Positions 27,094 through 36,524 of a stretch of DNA of 64,000 nucleotides are shown here, one piece after another (within the stretch, counting starts at the first letter, position 1; each line of letters starts with the position of its first letter). The stretch covers positions 124,001 through 188,000 of the forward strand of contig NZ_CP162004.1 in NCBI RefSeq assembly GCF_040822115.1, read 5' to 3'. Both the position numbers and the translations under genes were made by a program. The notes under the pieces are model-generated. The model was not told where the DNA came from. It saw nothing but the letters and a program-made list of their open reading frames with translations, and did no database searches. This DNA is from Flavobacterium sp. WC2421 (GTDB lineage Bacteria > Bacteroidota > Bacteroidia > Flavobacteriales > Flavobacteriaceae).

Positions 27094-28539
27094 ATGGAAA
27101 AGATTATTGAAGAAAGTAAACAAGGCGAAAGTCTTGTTCTGGAAAACAAACCTGAGAATACAAAAAAATTATTTATAGAAAGCTATGGTTGTGCGATGAA
27201 CTTTTCGGACAGTGAGATCGTTGCTTCCATATTATCCGTAAATGGATACAATACAACGCAAGTTCTGGAAGAAGCCGATTTGGTTTTAGTAAATACTTGT
27301 TCCATTAGAGATAAAGCAGAACAAACTGTTCGTAAACGTTTAGAAAAATACAATGCAGTAAAACGCATTAACCCTAAAATGAAAGTGGGTGTTTTAGGCT
27401 GTATGGCGGAACGCCTTAAAAGTCAATTTTTAGAAGAGGAAAAAATTGTAGATCTTGTAGTAGGTCCTGATGCCTATAAAGATTTACCTAATCTATTAGC
27501 AGAAGTTGAAGAAGGTCGTGATGCCATAAATGTAATTTTATCGAAAGATGAAACGTATGGTGATATTTCTCCTGTTCGATTGATGAGTAATGGAATAACC
27601 GCATTAGTTTCTATAACTCGTGGCTGTGATAACATGTGTACTTTTTGCGTAGTTCCATTTACCCGCGGTCGTGAAAGGAGTCGTGAGCCACAAAGTATCA
27701 TGAAAGAAATTCAGGATTTATGGGATAAAGGGTTTAAAGAAATTACTCTTTTAGGACAAAATGTTGACAGTTACCTTTGGTACGGTGGTGGTTTGAAAAA
27801 AGATTTTGAAAATGCCTCTGAAATGCAAAAAGCAACAGCAGTAGATTTTGATCAATTACTAGAAATGGTCGCTGAAGGTTTTCCTAAAATGAGAATTCGA
27901 TTTTCAACATCCAATCCTCAGGATATGCATGAGAGTGTTTTACATGTGATTGCAAAACACAATAATATATGTAAACACATTCACCTGCCTGTTCAATCAG
28001 GAAGCAATAGAATTCTAAAAGAAATGAACCGCTTGCACACTCGTGAAGAATACATGACTTTGATTGATAAAATAAGAACCATAATTCCAAACAGTTCTAT
28101 TTCACAAGATATGATTGCTGGTTTCCCAACTGAGACTGAAGAAGATCATCAAGACACATTGAGTTTAATGGAATATGTGAAATATAATTTTGGTTATATG
28201 TATTCGTATTCTGAACGCCCTGGAACTTTGGCTGGAAGAAAAATGGATGACGATGTAACCGAAGAAACTAAAGCCCGAAGATTGCAGGAAATTGTAGACT
28301 TACAACAAAAACACGCTTGGTTGCGATCAGAAGAATTTATTGGACAAACGGTAGAAGTCTTAGTTGAAAAAGTTTCGAAAAAATCGACTGAAGAGTTTTC
28401 AGGTAGAAATTCGCAGAGTATTACTGTAGTTTTTCCGAAAGAGAATTATAAAATTGGTGATTTTGTAAATGTAAAAATCAATTCTTGTACTAGCGGAACT
28501 TTGAAAGGCGAAGCTGTTGGCTTGAGTGAAATGAATTAA
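27094..28539 (+). CDS. miaB: tRNA-2-methylthio-N6-dimethylallyladenosine synthase MiaB
   Basis: A radical-SAM methylthiotransferase that adds the 2-methylthio group to i6A37 of tRNAs reading UNN codons. The 481-residue product shows the N-terminal UPF0004 domain with its three cluster cysteines (ESYGCAMNFSDSE, VNTCSIRDKAE, VLGCMAERL). The radical-SAM motif CDNMCTFCVVPFTRG follows near residue 178. The C-terminal TRAM domain (about 415-478) is also present. The DNMCTFCVVPFTRGRERSR wording is typical of MiaB and distinguishes it from MtaB and RimO. The gene has its own promoter and is followed by a small membrane-peptide gene. Confidence 0.97.
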   Translation: MEKIIEESKQGESLVLENKPENTKKLFIESYGCAMNFSDSEIVASILSVNGYNTTQVLEEADLVLVNTCSIRDKAEQTVRKRLEKYNAVKRINPKMKVGVLGCMAERLKSQFLEEEKIVDLVVGPDAYKDLPNLLAEVEEGRDAINVILSKDETYGDISPVRLMSNGITALVSITRGCDNMCTFCVVPFTRGRERSREPQSIMKEIQDLWDKGFKEITLLGQNVDSYLWYGGGLKKDFENASEMQKATAVDFDQLLEMVAEGFPKMRIRFSTSNPQDMHESVLHVIAKHNNICKHIHLPVQSGSNRILKEMNRLHTREEYMTLIDKIRTIIPNSSISQDMIAGFPTETEEDHQDTLSLMEYVKYNFGYMYSYSERPGTLAGRKMDDDVTEETKARRLQEIVDLQQKHAWLRSEEFIGQTVEVLVEKVSKKSTEEFSGRNSQSITVVFPKENYKIGDFVNVKINSCTSGTLKGEAVGLSEMN

Positions 28540-28544
28540 AAAAG

Positions 28545-28612
28545 TTAGCCACAGATTCAAAAGATTCTCACAGATTATTTGAAAATCTTTTAATTATTTA
28601 AATCTGTGACAA
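28545..28612. repeat. CACAGATT inverted repeat after miaB
   Basis: CACAGATT occurs twice in direct orientation shortly after the miaB stop, and AATCTGTG occurs once inverted near 28600. AAAAGATT and AATCTTTT give a further inverted pair. This can fold into a loose hairpin and may end miaB transcription. Similar short palindromes are common between flavobacterial genes. Confidence 0.5.
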
Positions 28613-28645
28613 AAAACAAAAATTACTATTTTACAATATTAAATA

Positions 28646-28786
28646 ATGACAAAAAAACAAATAATCATAGCAATACTTACTTTCATCATAGGATTTGGGG
28701 GAACGTTTTATATAATTAGAACCTACTTTCCAAAGCACAAAGTAGAAAAAACGAGTACTGTAAAAGATACTTTGACAAAAAAATAA
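28646..28786 (+). CDS. Small single-helix membrane protein (46 residues)
   Basis: A short open frame begins at ATG 28646: MTKKQIIIAILTFIIGFGG and then a further 27 residues. It has one clear hydrophobic helix (residues 6-24), then a basic and Thr/Lys-rich cytoplasmic or periplasmic tail (ending KDTLTKK). No family is recognised. It sits alone between miaB and the sigma-54 activator in the same direction. The strong membrane-helix character and clean start and stop favour a real gene, but it is too short for certainty. Confidence 0.6.
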   Translation: MTKKQIIIAILTFIIGFGGTFYIIRTYFPKHKVEKTSTVKDTLTKK

Positions 28787-28868
28787 ATTACAAAAGTGAA
28801 TCGTTTAATTAAATAGAGTTCGATTTTGAACTTGAAAACTTAAACCTCAAAACTTTAAATACAAAATA

Positions 28869-30125
28869 ATGGATACAGTTCAAGCCATAAAACAACGATT
28901 TGAAATTATTGGAAATGATCCAAAATTAAATCGTGCCATAGAAAAAGCCATTCAAGTTGCCCCAACCGATATTTCAGTACTGGTTGTAGGTGAAAGTGGT
29001 GTAGGTAAAGAAAGTATACCTAAAATAATACATTCGCTATCCCATAGAAAACACGGTAAATATATTGCTGTTAACTGTGGTGCCATTCCTGAAGGAACAA
29101 TTGATAGTGAACTTTTTGGTCATGAAAAAGGAGCTTTTACGGGAGCAACAAGTACCCGTGAAGGGTATTTTGAAGTGGCTGATGGGGGAACTATTTTCCT
29201 AGATGAAGTAGGTGAATTACCATTAACTACCCAAGTGAGATTACTTCGTGTTTTAGAAAATGGCGAATTTATTAAAGTAGGTTCTTCTCAAGTTCAAAAA
29301 ACAGATGTTCGTATTGTAGCTGCAACCAACGTCAACTTATTTGATGCCATCGAAAAAGGAAAATTTCGTGAAGATTTGTATTACCGTTTAAGTACAGTAG
29401 ATATTCTTTTACCTCCTTTAAGGGACCGAAAAGATGATATTCATTTATTGTTTAGAAAATTTGCTGCTGATTTTGCTCATAAATATAAAATGCCCCCATT
29501 AAAACTAGATGAAAATGCAGTTCAAGTGTTACAAAAATTTCGTTGGAGTGGAAACATCCGTCAATTACGAAATGTAGCGGAACAAATTTCAGTATTAGAA
29601 ACAAATAGAGACATTTCCGCTCAAACCTTACAATCCTATTTGCCTTCAGAAGGGAGTAACTTACCATCGGTTATTAAAGATAAAAAAGCAGAAAGCGACT
29701 TTAGTACCGAAAGAGATATTTTATACAAAGTGCTTTTTGACATGAAAAGTGATTTACATGATTTGAAAAAACTAACTCTAGAATTAATGAAAAGTGGTGC
29801 ATCAAAAGCACAGGACATCAATCCTTCTTTAATTCAGAAAATATATGGTTCGAAAGAAAATGACAGTGAAATAGACTTTGAAGAAGAACCAAGAACTGCT
29901 TTAATTTCCACACCAAATAAAGAAGAACGTTACGAAGAAAATGACGAGAATTATTTGTTTGCGGAGACTATTGAAGAAGAAGAAGTTTTAAGATTGGAAC
30001 AAAAAGAAATCGAAATGATTAAGAAATCATTAGAAAAAAACAAAGGAAAACGTAAAGCAGCTGCAGATGAACTTGGGATTTCTGAAAGGACATTATACCG
30101 AAAAATTAAGCAATTCGACCTTTAA
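28869..30125 (+). CDS. Sigma-54 dependent activator without an N-terminal sensor domain
   Basis: A bacterial enhancer-binding protein that opens sigma-54 promoters by ATP hydrolysis. The AAA+ domain starts almost at residue 1. Walker A is GESGVGKE (41-48), the sigma-54-contacting loop GAFTGA is at 88-93, Walker B is GGTIFLDEVGEL (106-116), and the arginine-finger region is FREDLYYRL. A Fis-type helix-turn-helix ends the protein (KGKRKAAADELGISERTLYRKIKQ). Between them lies an acidic, low-complexity insert of about 110 residues (SEIDFEEEPR, EERYEENDENY, ETIEEEEVL). No receiver, GAF, PAS or forkhead-associated domain is present, so activity must be set by expression, by the insert or by a partner protein. 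Confidence 0.93.
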   Translation: MDTVQAIKQRFEIIGNDPKLNRAIEKAIQVAPTDISVLVVGESGVGKESIPKIIHSLSHRKHGKYIAVNCGAIPEGTIDSELFGHEKGAFTGATSTREGYFEVADGGTIFLDEVGELPLTTQVRLLRVLENGEFIKVGSSQVQKTDVRIVAATNVNLFDAIEKGKFREDLYYRLSTVDILLPPLRDRKDDIHLLFRKFAADFAHKYKMPPLKLDENAVQVLQKFRWSGNIRQLRNVAEQISVLETNRDISAQTLQSYLPSEGSNLPSVIKDKKAESDFSTERDILYKVLFDMKSDLHDLKKLTLELMKSGASKAQDINPSLIQKIYGSKENDSEIDFEEEPRTALISTPNKEERYEENDENYLFAETIEEEEVLRLEQKEIEMIKKSLEKNKGKRKAAADELGISERTLYRKIKQFDL

Positions 30126-30169
30126 AAAATTAGCAAATAGTAATAGATATTTACAAACTATTTTTTGAA

Positions 30170-30177
30170 TACCTTTG
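30170..30177 (+). promoter_or_regulatory. -7 box of lptE
   Basis: TACCTTTG is a perfect TAnnTTTG box, 36 bases before the lptE ATG. No TTG is seen at the expected distance upstream, so transcription may also come from the sigma-54 activator gene. Confidence 0.5.
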
Positions 30178-30213
30178 AACCGAGCGTTAGCCAACTAACG
30201 TAGCAATTTTTAA

Positions 30214-30723
30214 ATGAAAATGAAAAAACTACACTATACCCTCTTAATCGCTTTACTATTTGCACTTAACAGTTGCTCAGTATATAACTTTACAGGAACT
30301 GGAAAAATTGATGCCAAAACATTTCAAGTCAACTTTTTTCAAAATAATGCTGACCTGATTGAACCCGGAATTGACCGTACATTCACACTGGCGCTTCAAG
30401 ATATTATACAGAATCAAACCAACCTAAATTTAGTGAAAACAGGAGGTGATTTGACATACGAAGGAGAAATTGTAGATTACAGAATAAGCCCAATGACTGC
30501 AACAGCGGATCAAAAAGCGTCTCAAAACCGTTTAAAGATTAGAGTAAATGTTCGATTTACAAACAAAAATAAAGAAGTAGATAATTTTGAAAAAACTTTT
30601 GAATTTTATTATGATTATCCAGCTACGCAACAATTAGGCGGAGCAACCTTGAGTAATGCTTTAAAAGAAATTTTTGACAGAATAACACAAGATATCTTTA
30701 ACGAGTCACTAGCTAAGTGGTAG
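30214..30723 (+). CDS. lptE: LPS-assembly lipoprotein LptE
   Basis: LptE is the outer-membrane lipoprotein plug of the LptD lipopolysaccharide translocon. The 169-residue product has a lipoprotein signal (LLFALNSC, Cys21) followed by SVYNFTGTGKID, the usual start of the mature Bacteroidota LptE. Later blocks, EPGIDRTFTLALQDIIQNQTNLNLV and LTYEGEIVDYRISP, are characteristic. The end (LGGATLSNALKEIFDRITQDIFNESLAKW) is typical. It is followed by a TPR-like gene and secG in the same direction, which makes this a short envelope block. Confidence 0.92.
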   Translation: MKMKKLHYTLLIALLFALNSCSVYNFTGTGKIDAKTFQVNFFQNNADLIEPGIDRTFTLALQDIIQNQTNLNLVKTGGDLTYEGEIVDYRISPMTATADQKASQNRLKIRVNVRFTNKNKEVDNFEKTFEFYYDYPATQQLGGATLSNALKEIFDRITQDIFNESLAKW

Positions 30724-30780
30724 ATGAAATTATAATTTCAAATAATTTACAAAACAATACATACAACTGAATAACTATTT

Positions 30781-31632
30781 ATGAACGTAACCGATTATAC
30801 TTACTTAATTAATAAACCAAATACGATTACAGAAAATCAAACAGAAGCTTTAACAAAAGTGCTGGATGAGTTTCCTTTTTTTCAAAGTGCAAGAGCTTTG
30901 CGATTAAAAGGACTGTATAATCAAAATAGTTTTAAGTATAATTTTGCATTAAAAGTTACGGCAGCCCATACAACAGACAGAACCGTTTTATTTGATTTTA
31001 TCACTTCGGATAGTTTTATTGCGATTCAAAAAGAATTTTATGACAAGAAATCACTTGAGCTTCTTGACATAACTGTAATCGATAGTGAAGTCGTTATTTC
31101 AAAAGAAAATTTAAAGATAGAGAAAACACCTATAGAACAATCTATTCTCACTTCTATTAAGAAAGCTTCAAATGAAACTATTGACAGCACAAAAATAGTT
31201 GAAGAAAAATTGGCCATAGGCAAGCCTTTGGATTTTTCTAAAAATGAGACACACTCTTTTCAGGAATGGCTTCAGCTTTCTAGAACACAACCTATAATAA
31301 GAGAACCCGAAGTCAATAAAACTCCAGAAAACACTGTTCTGGATGAGACAAAAAAGAAAAAAGCAAAACTAATTGACCGCTTTATCGAATCAAGTCCTAA
31401 GATTTCACCTGTAAAACATGGAGTACCTTCCACTATTCATATTGACATTAATAAAGACGATAATTCGTCATTAATGACCGAAACTTTGGCAAGAGTCTAT
31501 TTGGAACAAAAAAAATATCAAAAAGCGATTCAAGCTTATGATATATTAATTTTGAAATATCCAGAAAAAAGTAGTTTCTTTGCAGACCGTATATCGGATA
31601 TTAAGATTTTACAACAAAACAATAATAATTAA
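30781..31632 (+). CDS. Hypothetical protein with a C-terminal TPR-like unit
   Basis: A 283-residue protein without signal peptide or transmembrane helix. The N-terminal 90 residues (FPFFQSARALRLKGLYNQNSFKYNFALKVTAAHTTDR) are helical and TPR-like. The middle (about 95-215) is low in complexity, charged and probably disordered. The last 50 residues form one clear TPR-like unit (ETLARVYLEQKKYQKAIQAYDILILKYPEKS). It lies between lptE and secG, 3 bases before the secG ATG, so it is almost certainly cotranscribed with secG. Specific function unknown. A scaffold role in envelope assembly is only a guess from context. Confidence 0.78.
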   Translation: MNVTDYTYLINKPNTITENQTEALTKVLDEFPFFQSARALRLKGLYNQNSFKYNFALKVTAAHTTDRTVLFDFITSDSFIAIQKEFYDKKSLELLDITVIDSEVVISKENLKIEKTPIEQSILTSIKKASNETIDSTKIVEEKLAIGKPLDFSKNETHSFQEWLQLSRTQPIIREPEVNKTPENTVLDETKKKKAKLIDRFIESSPKISPVKHGVPSTIHIDINKDDNSSLMTETLARVYLEQKKYQKAIQAYDILILKYPEKSSFFADRISDIKILQQNNNN

Positions 31633-31635
31633 ACA

Positions 31636-31965
31636 ATGAGCACATTTTCAATTTTTTTAGTTTTAATCACAATAGTTTGTTTTCTATTGATCGTAGTAAT
31701 AATGGTTCAAAACCCTAAAGGTGGTGGACTTTCTTCTACATTAGGAGGATCGACTCAAATGGGTGGTGTACAAAAAACAACAGACTTTTTGGACAAGAGT
31801 ACTTGGACATTAGCTACAATTTTAATTGCATTAATATTACTTTCTAGTTTGAGTTTTACTGGAACATTAAGCGATACTGATTCTAAAATCATTGACAATA
31901 CACAAACTGCAGCTCCTGCTTCGCCAGTACAAAACACACCTGCACCAACAACACCTGCAAAATAA
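31636..31965 (+). CDS. secG: Protein translocase subunit SecG
   Basis: SecG is the small inner-membrane subunit of the SecYEG translocon. The 109-residue product has two transmembrane helices at about 5-23 and 52-72. The loop between them, MVQNPKGGGLSSTLGGSTQMGGVQKTTDFLDKSTW, contains the family's GGL..G pattern. The C-terminal tail is rich in Ala, Pro and Thr. The gene follows the TPR-like gene by three bases. A good terminator follows at 31991. Confidence 0.95.
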   Translation: MSTFSIFLVLITIVCFLLIVVIMVQNPKGGGLSSTLGGSTQMGGVQKTTDFLDKSTWTLATILIALILLSSLSFTGTLSDTDSKIIDNTQTAAPASPVQNTPAPTTPAK

Positions 31966-31990
31966 TTTACATTATATAAATATTACTAAG

Positions 31991-32018
31991 TGCCAGCCTG
32001 TCAAAGCTGGCATTTTTT
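31991..32018 (+). terminator. Terminator after secG
   Basis: TGCCAGC/GCTGGCA (31991-31997, 32006-32012) with an eight-base loop is followed directly by TTTTTT. Confidence 0.9.
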
Positions 32019-32046
32019 ATAAGAAAATGTGTCAGTTATAGCAAGA

Positions 32047-32061
32047 TGGCACAATTTCTGA
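32047..32061 (+). promoter_or_regulatory. Sigma-54-like -24/-12 element upstream of groES
   Basis: TGGCAC (32047-32052) is the consensus -24 block. The -12 region reads CTGA at 32058-32061, where TTGC is expected, so T and G match at the correct distance but the final C does not. It lies 43 bases before the groES ATG, a reasonable leader. TGTCAG at 32030-32035 is a possible upstream site. No good TAnnTTTG box is seen in this gap. Confidence 0.4.
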
Positions 32062-32104
32062 AATCGTATTAACAATCTATATAAAACAATAAAAACATAT
32101 AATT

Positions 32105-32380
32105 ATGGCTTTAAACATTAAACCACTTTCAGACCGTGTTCTTATTGAACCAGTTGCTGCTGAAACAAAAACTGCTTCAGGAATTTTCATTCCAGATACT
32201 GCAAAAGAGAAACCACAAAAAGGAACTGTTGTTGCTGTAGGAAGCGGAACAAAAGATCACTCCATGACTGTTAAAATTGGTGATTCTGTTCTTTACGGTA
32301 AATATGCAGGTACTGAATTAAAATTGGAAGGTAAAGATTACTTGATAATGAGAGAAGATGATATTCTTGCAATAATTTAA
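32105..32380 (+). CDS. groES: Co-chaperonin GroES
   Basis: GroES is the 10-kDa lid of the GroEL folding chamber. The 91-residue product begins [21 protein letters not shown] and contains the mobile loop [21 protein letters not shown] (about residues 19-39). [33 protein letters not shown] is the standard end. The gene is followed by groEL after an unusually long gap of 117 bases. Confidence 0.98.
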   Translation: MALNIKPLSDRVLIEPVAAETKTASGIFIPDTAKEKPQKGTVVAVGSGTKDHSMTVKIGDSVLYGKYAGTELKLEGKDYLIMREDDILAII

Positions 32381-32389
32381 ATTTTGTTT

Positions 32390-32462
32390 CAAGTTTGCTT
32401 CGCCTGTTCACTATCGTTCGGGTCAGGTTTCAATTTTCGAATCCTAAAATGAAACTTTAAAC
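32390..32462. repeat. Short intergenic element between groES and groEL
   Basis: The gap contains TTGCTTCGCC and TCGTTCGGGTCAGG, resembling parts of the GC-richer boxes in the palindromic intergenic elements elsewhere in the window. CCTG (32403-32406) and CAGG (32425-32428), and GTTTC with GAAAC on the outside, are inverted. It can form a weak hairpin that might lower or process groEL mRNA. Confidence 0.4.
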
Positions 32463-32482
32463 AAAAAAATTTCAAACATTAA

Positions 32483-34126
<1,644 letters not shown>

Positions 34127-34150
34127 TATCAAACCCTTCTAGATATAAAA

Positions 34151-34185
34151 AAATCCGTTCAACAATGTTGAACGGATTTTTTATT
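34151..34185 (+). terminator. Terminator after groEL
   Basis: A long perfect stem AAATCCGTTCAACA/TGTTGAACGGATTT (34151-34164, 34166-34179; the innermost pairs open to a small loop) is followed by TTTTATTT. Confidence 0.92.
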
Positions 34186-34238
34186 TATACTTTTTTTTGA
34201 AAATAATATTTCGTCAAATAAGCACTACTTTTTTAGTT

Positions 34239-34922
34239 TTATTCCTCTGAAACTGGATGCTTTCTAGCTAACTTGATTAGTACTGGCGATAAAGTAATTA
34301 CTACCAAACCAATAACGATTAACTCAATATGTTCTTTCAAATTTATTTGATAATTATCTAGTAAAAATCCATATAAATAATGTCCTGCGAAAATCAATAT
34401 AAATGACCATAGAAAAGAACTAACCACATTATAAAACATAAATTTCTTTTTATCCATAGTCACAATTCCAGCAACAATAGGAGCGAAAGTTCTAAATATT
34501 GGCAAAAACCTAGCGAAAATAATTGCTCTACCTCCATGCCTTTCAAAAAAATCTTTAGATTGAACAAGGTATTTTTTCTTAAACCAAAAAGTATCTTTTT
34601 TATTATAGAGATAGTATCCGCTTTTTGATCCAAACCAATAGCCGACAATATTACCTAAAATACCTGCAAACCCAACCATTGTCGACAAGAGAACAACATT
34701 TATAAAATCACTATCTATAAACAATATATTTTCAATCAATTCACGATTGTAAATTCCAGCAAGAAATAGCAAACTATCTCCAGGTAAAAAGAAACCAGCA
34801 AACAATCCTGTCTCGGCAAAAACAATAAACAATACGATGTATATCCCTAATTTTATTCCATTCACATCAAAATGAATATAAAAAAGTGGGTCTATCAAAT
34901 TCTTCCAATCAAAGCTATTCAT
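34239..34922 (-). CDS. DedA family membrane protein
   Basis: DedA proteins are inner-membrane transporters, several of which recycle undecaprenyl phosphate or phospholipids. The 227-residue product has the SNARE-assoc/DedA layout. A re-entrant segment is near FFLPGDSLLFLAG (about 44-56). The second conserved block ARFLPIFRTFAPIVAGI (about 137-153) carries the family's essential Arg residues and Pro. About five hydrophobic segments can be seen. The protein ends with a basic tail. It is the last of the minus-strand genes in this stretch, 206 bases after the metallonuclease, so it may be separately transcribed. Substrate not assignable. Confidence 0.93.
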   Translation of the reverse strand: MNSFDWKNLIDPLFYIHFDVNGIKLGIYIVLFIVFAETGLFAGFFLPGDSLLFLAGIYNRELIENILFIDSDFINVVLLSTMVGFAGILGNIVGYWFGSKSGYYLYNKKDTFWFKKKYLVQSKDFFERHGGRAIIFARFLPIFRTFAPIVAGIVTMDKKKFMFYNVVSSFLWSFILIFAGHYLYGFLLDNYQINLKEHIELIVIGLVVITLSPVLIKLARKHPVSEE

Positions 34923-35128
34923 TCTGTGGGGTTTTATTCAAAAATGTTTTGTGCGTGAAAGTAAGTATAATTTACATGAACCACAATTTATTGAATCTTT
35001 TTAAAGATTAATTAACGATTAATCTAAAATTAAAATACCATGACAACCCTACATGCTTCTAGTACAGATTTAACAATCTAGTTTTTTTACGCCTAATAGT
35101 ATATTCAACTGAATTACAATATGAAGGA

Positions 35129-36484
35129 TTAAAGGTCAAATTCTTGTCCCATTAGTGGAATGACACAATCAAATCCATAATGTTCATTAATTTTTATACG
35201 CAACTCATCAGCAGGAATATTTTCCCCATGGACTAAAAATACTTTTTTAGGTTTATTTTCTAAGGCCGAAAGCCAATTAAGTAAATCCTTTTGATCACCA
35301 TGTGCTGACAGCCCTTCAATGTCAAGAATTTTAGCTAAAACAGGATAATATTTTCCGTAAATTTTAACTTCTTTGGCACCTTCAAGTAATTTGCGTCCTC
35401 TAGTTCCTTCCGCTTGGTACCCCACAATAATAATAGTAGTCTCTGGTAATCCAATGTAATTTGTTAAATAACTTAAAACACGTCCTCCAGTCACCATTCC
35501 ACTAGCAGCAATTACTACTTTTGGTTTTTTATTATAAATAGCCTCTATTGTATCTTTATAATCCGTAATCATCGTGAACATTTTACTCATAGCCACGCAA
35601 TCGTCTATGGAAAGCTTATGCCATTTTAAATTGTTAAAAAAAACATCAAATGCACTTACTCCCATCGGGGAATCAATAATATATTCAATGTCTGGGATTT
35701 TTTTATCCGTTTTTAACTTCCATAATAAATACATTATACTCTGTGCCCGCTCTACAGCAAAAGAGGGAATTATTACTGTCCCACCATTTTTAAAAGTAGA
35801 ATTGATATACGTTTCCAATTCTAATTTCGCATCCGTTTCAGGATGAAGACGATTACCATAAGTGCTTTCCAGAAATATATAATCCCCTTTTGTTGGCCTT
35901 GTGGGTGGAAACATTAAAACATCATTATCCCTACCTACATCTCCAGAAAAAACCAAAACTTTACCTTCTAAACTCAATTCTACACTACAAGCCCCAATGA
36001 TATGTCCTGCATTTGTAAAAACTGCTGAAATTTCAGCATCCAGTGGAACTGTTTCCTTTACATTAACAACTCTAAAAAAAGGAAATACTTTCTCGGCTTG
36101 CGCAGCAGTATATAAAGGTTTAGCGACTTCATGTTTAGAATATTTTTCCTTATTTGCTTTGTACGCTTCTTCTTCTTGAATTTTACCACTATCCAAAAGA
36201 ATCAACTTAGCAATATCCTTGGTTGGGCTTGAACAATAAATTTTTCCTTTAAATCCCTGTTCAACTAAAACTGGCAACCAACCACAATGATCTAAGTGTC
36301 CATGGGTCAATAGAACAAAATCAATAGTTGAAGGCAAAACTGGAAGAGGGTTCCAATTAAGCTCTCGCAAAGGTTTTATCCCTTGAAAAAGTCCACAATC
36401 TATCAAAATCCGCACACCATTACTTTCTACTAATGTTTTTGAACCTGTAACTGTTCCAGCTCCTCCAATAAATTTTATTTTCAT
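35129..36484 (-). CDS. Beta-CASP metallo-beta-lactamase ribonuclease (CPSF-73-like)
   Basis: A 451-residue metallonuclease of the metallo-beta-lactamase/beta-CASP group, related to the RNA-processing enzymes CPSF73/Ysh1. The zinc motif HGHLDH is at residues 61-66. GHIIGACSVEL supplies the next His, and FSGDVGRD the bridging Asp. The beta-CASP cap holds SFAVERAQ and ASGMVTGGRVLSYL. The final SAHGDQKDLLNWL motif, and FLVHGE near the C-terminus, complete the active site. No KH domain is attached. It lies 40 bases downstream of the ATP-cone nuclease gene on the same strand, so the two are probably one operon. Confidence 0.92.
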   Translation of the reverse strand: MKIKFIGGAGTVTGSKTLVESNGVRILIDCGLFQGIKPLRELNWNPLPVLPSTIDFVLLTHGHLDHCGWLPVLVEQGFKGKIYCSSPTKDIAKLILLDSGKIQEEEAYKANKEKYSKHEVAKPLYTAAQAEKVFPFFRVVNVKETVPLDAEISAVFTNAGHIIGACSVELSLEGKVLVFSGDVGRDNDVLMFPPTRPTKGDYIFLESTYGNRLHPETDAKLELETYINSTFKNGGTVIIPSFAVERAQSIMYLLWKLKTDKKIPDIEYIIDSPMGVSAFDVFFNNLKWHKLSIDDCVAMSKMFTMITDYKDTIEAIYNKKPKVVIAASGMVTGGRVLSYLTNYIGLPETTIIIVGYQAEGTRGRKLLEGAKEVKIYGKYYPVLAKILDIEGLSAHGDQKDLLNWLSALENKPKKVFLVHGENIPADELRIKINEHYGFDCVIPLMGQEFDL

Positions 36485-36524
36485 GATTCCGTGTTTATAA
36501 TGAACAATTAATCAAATAGTTATT

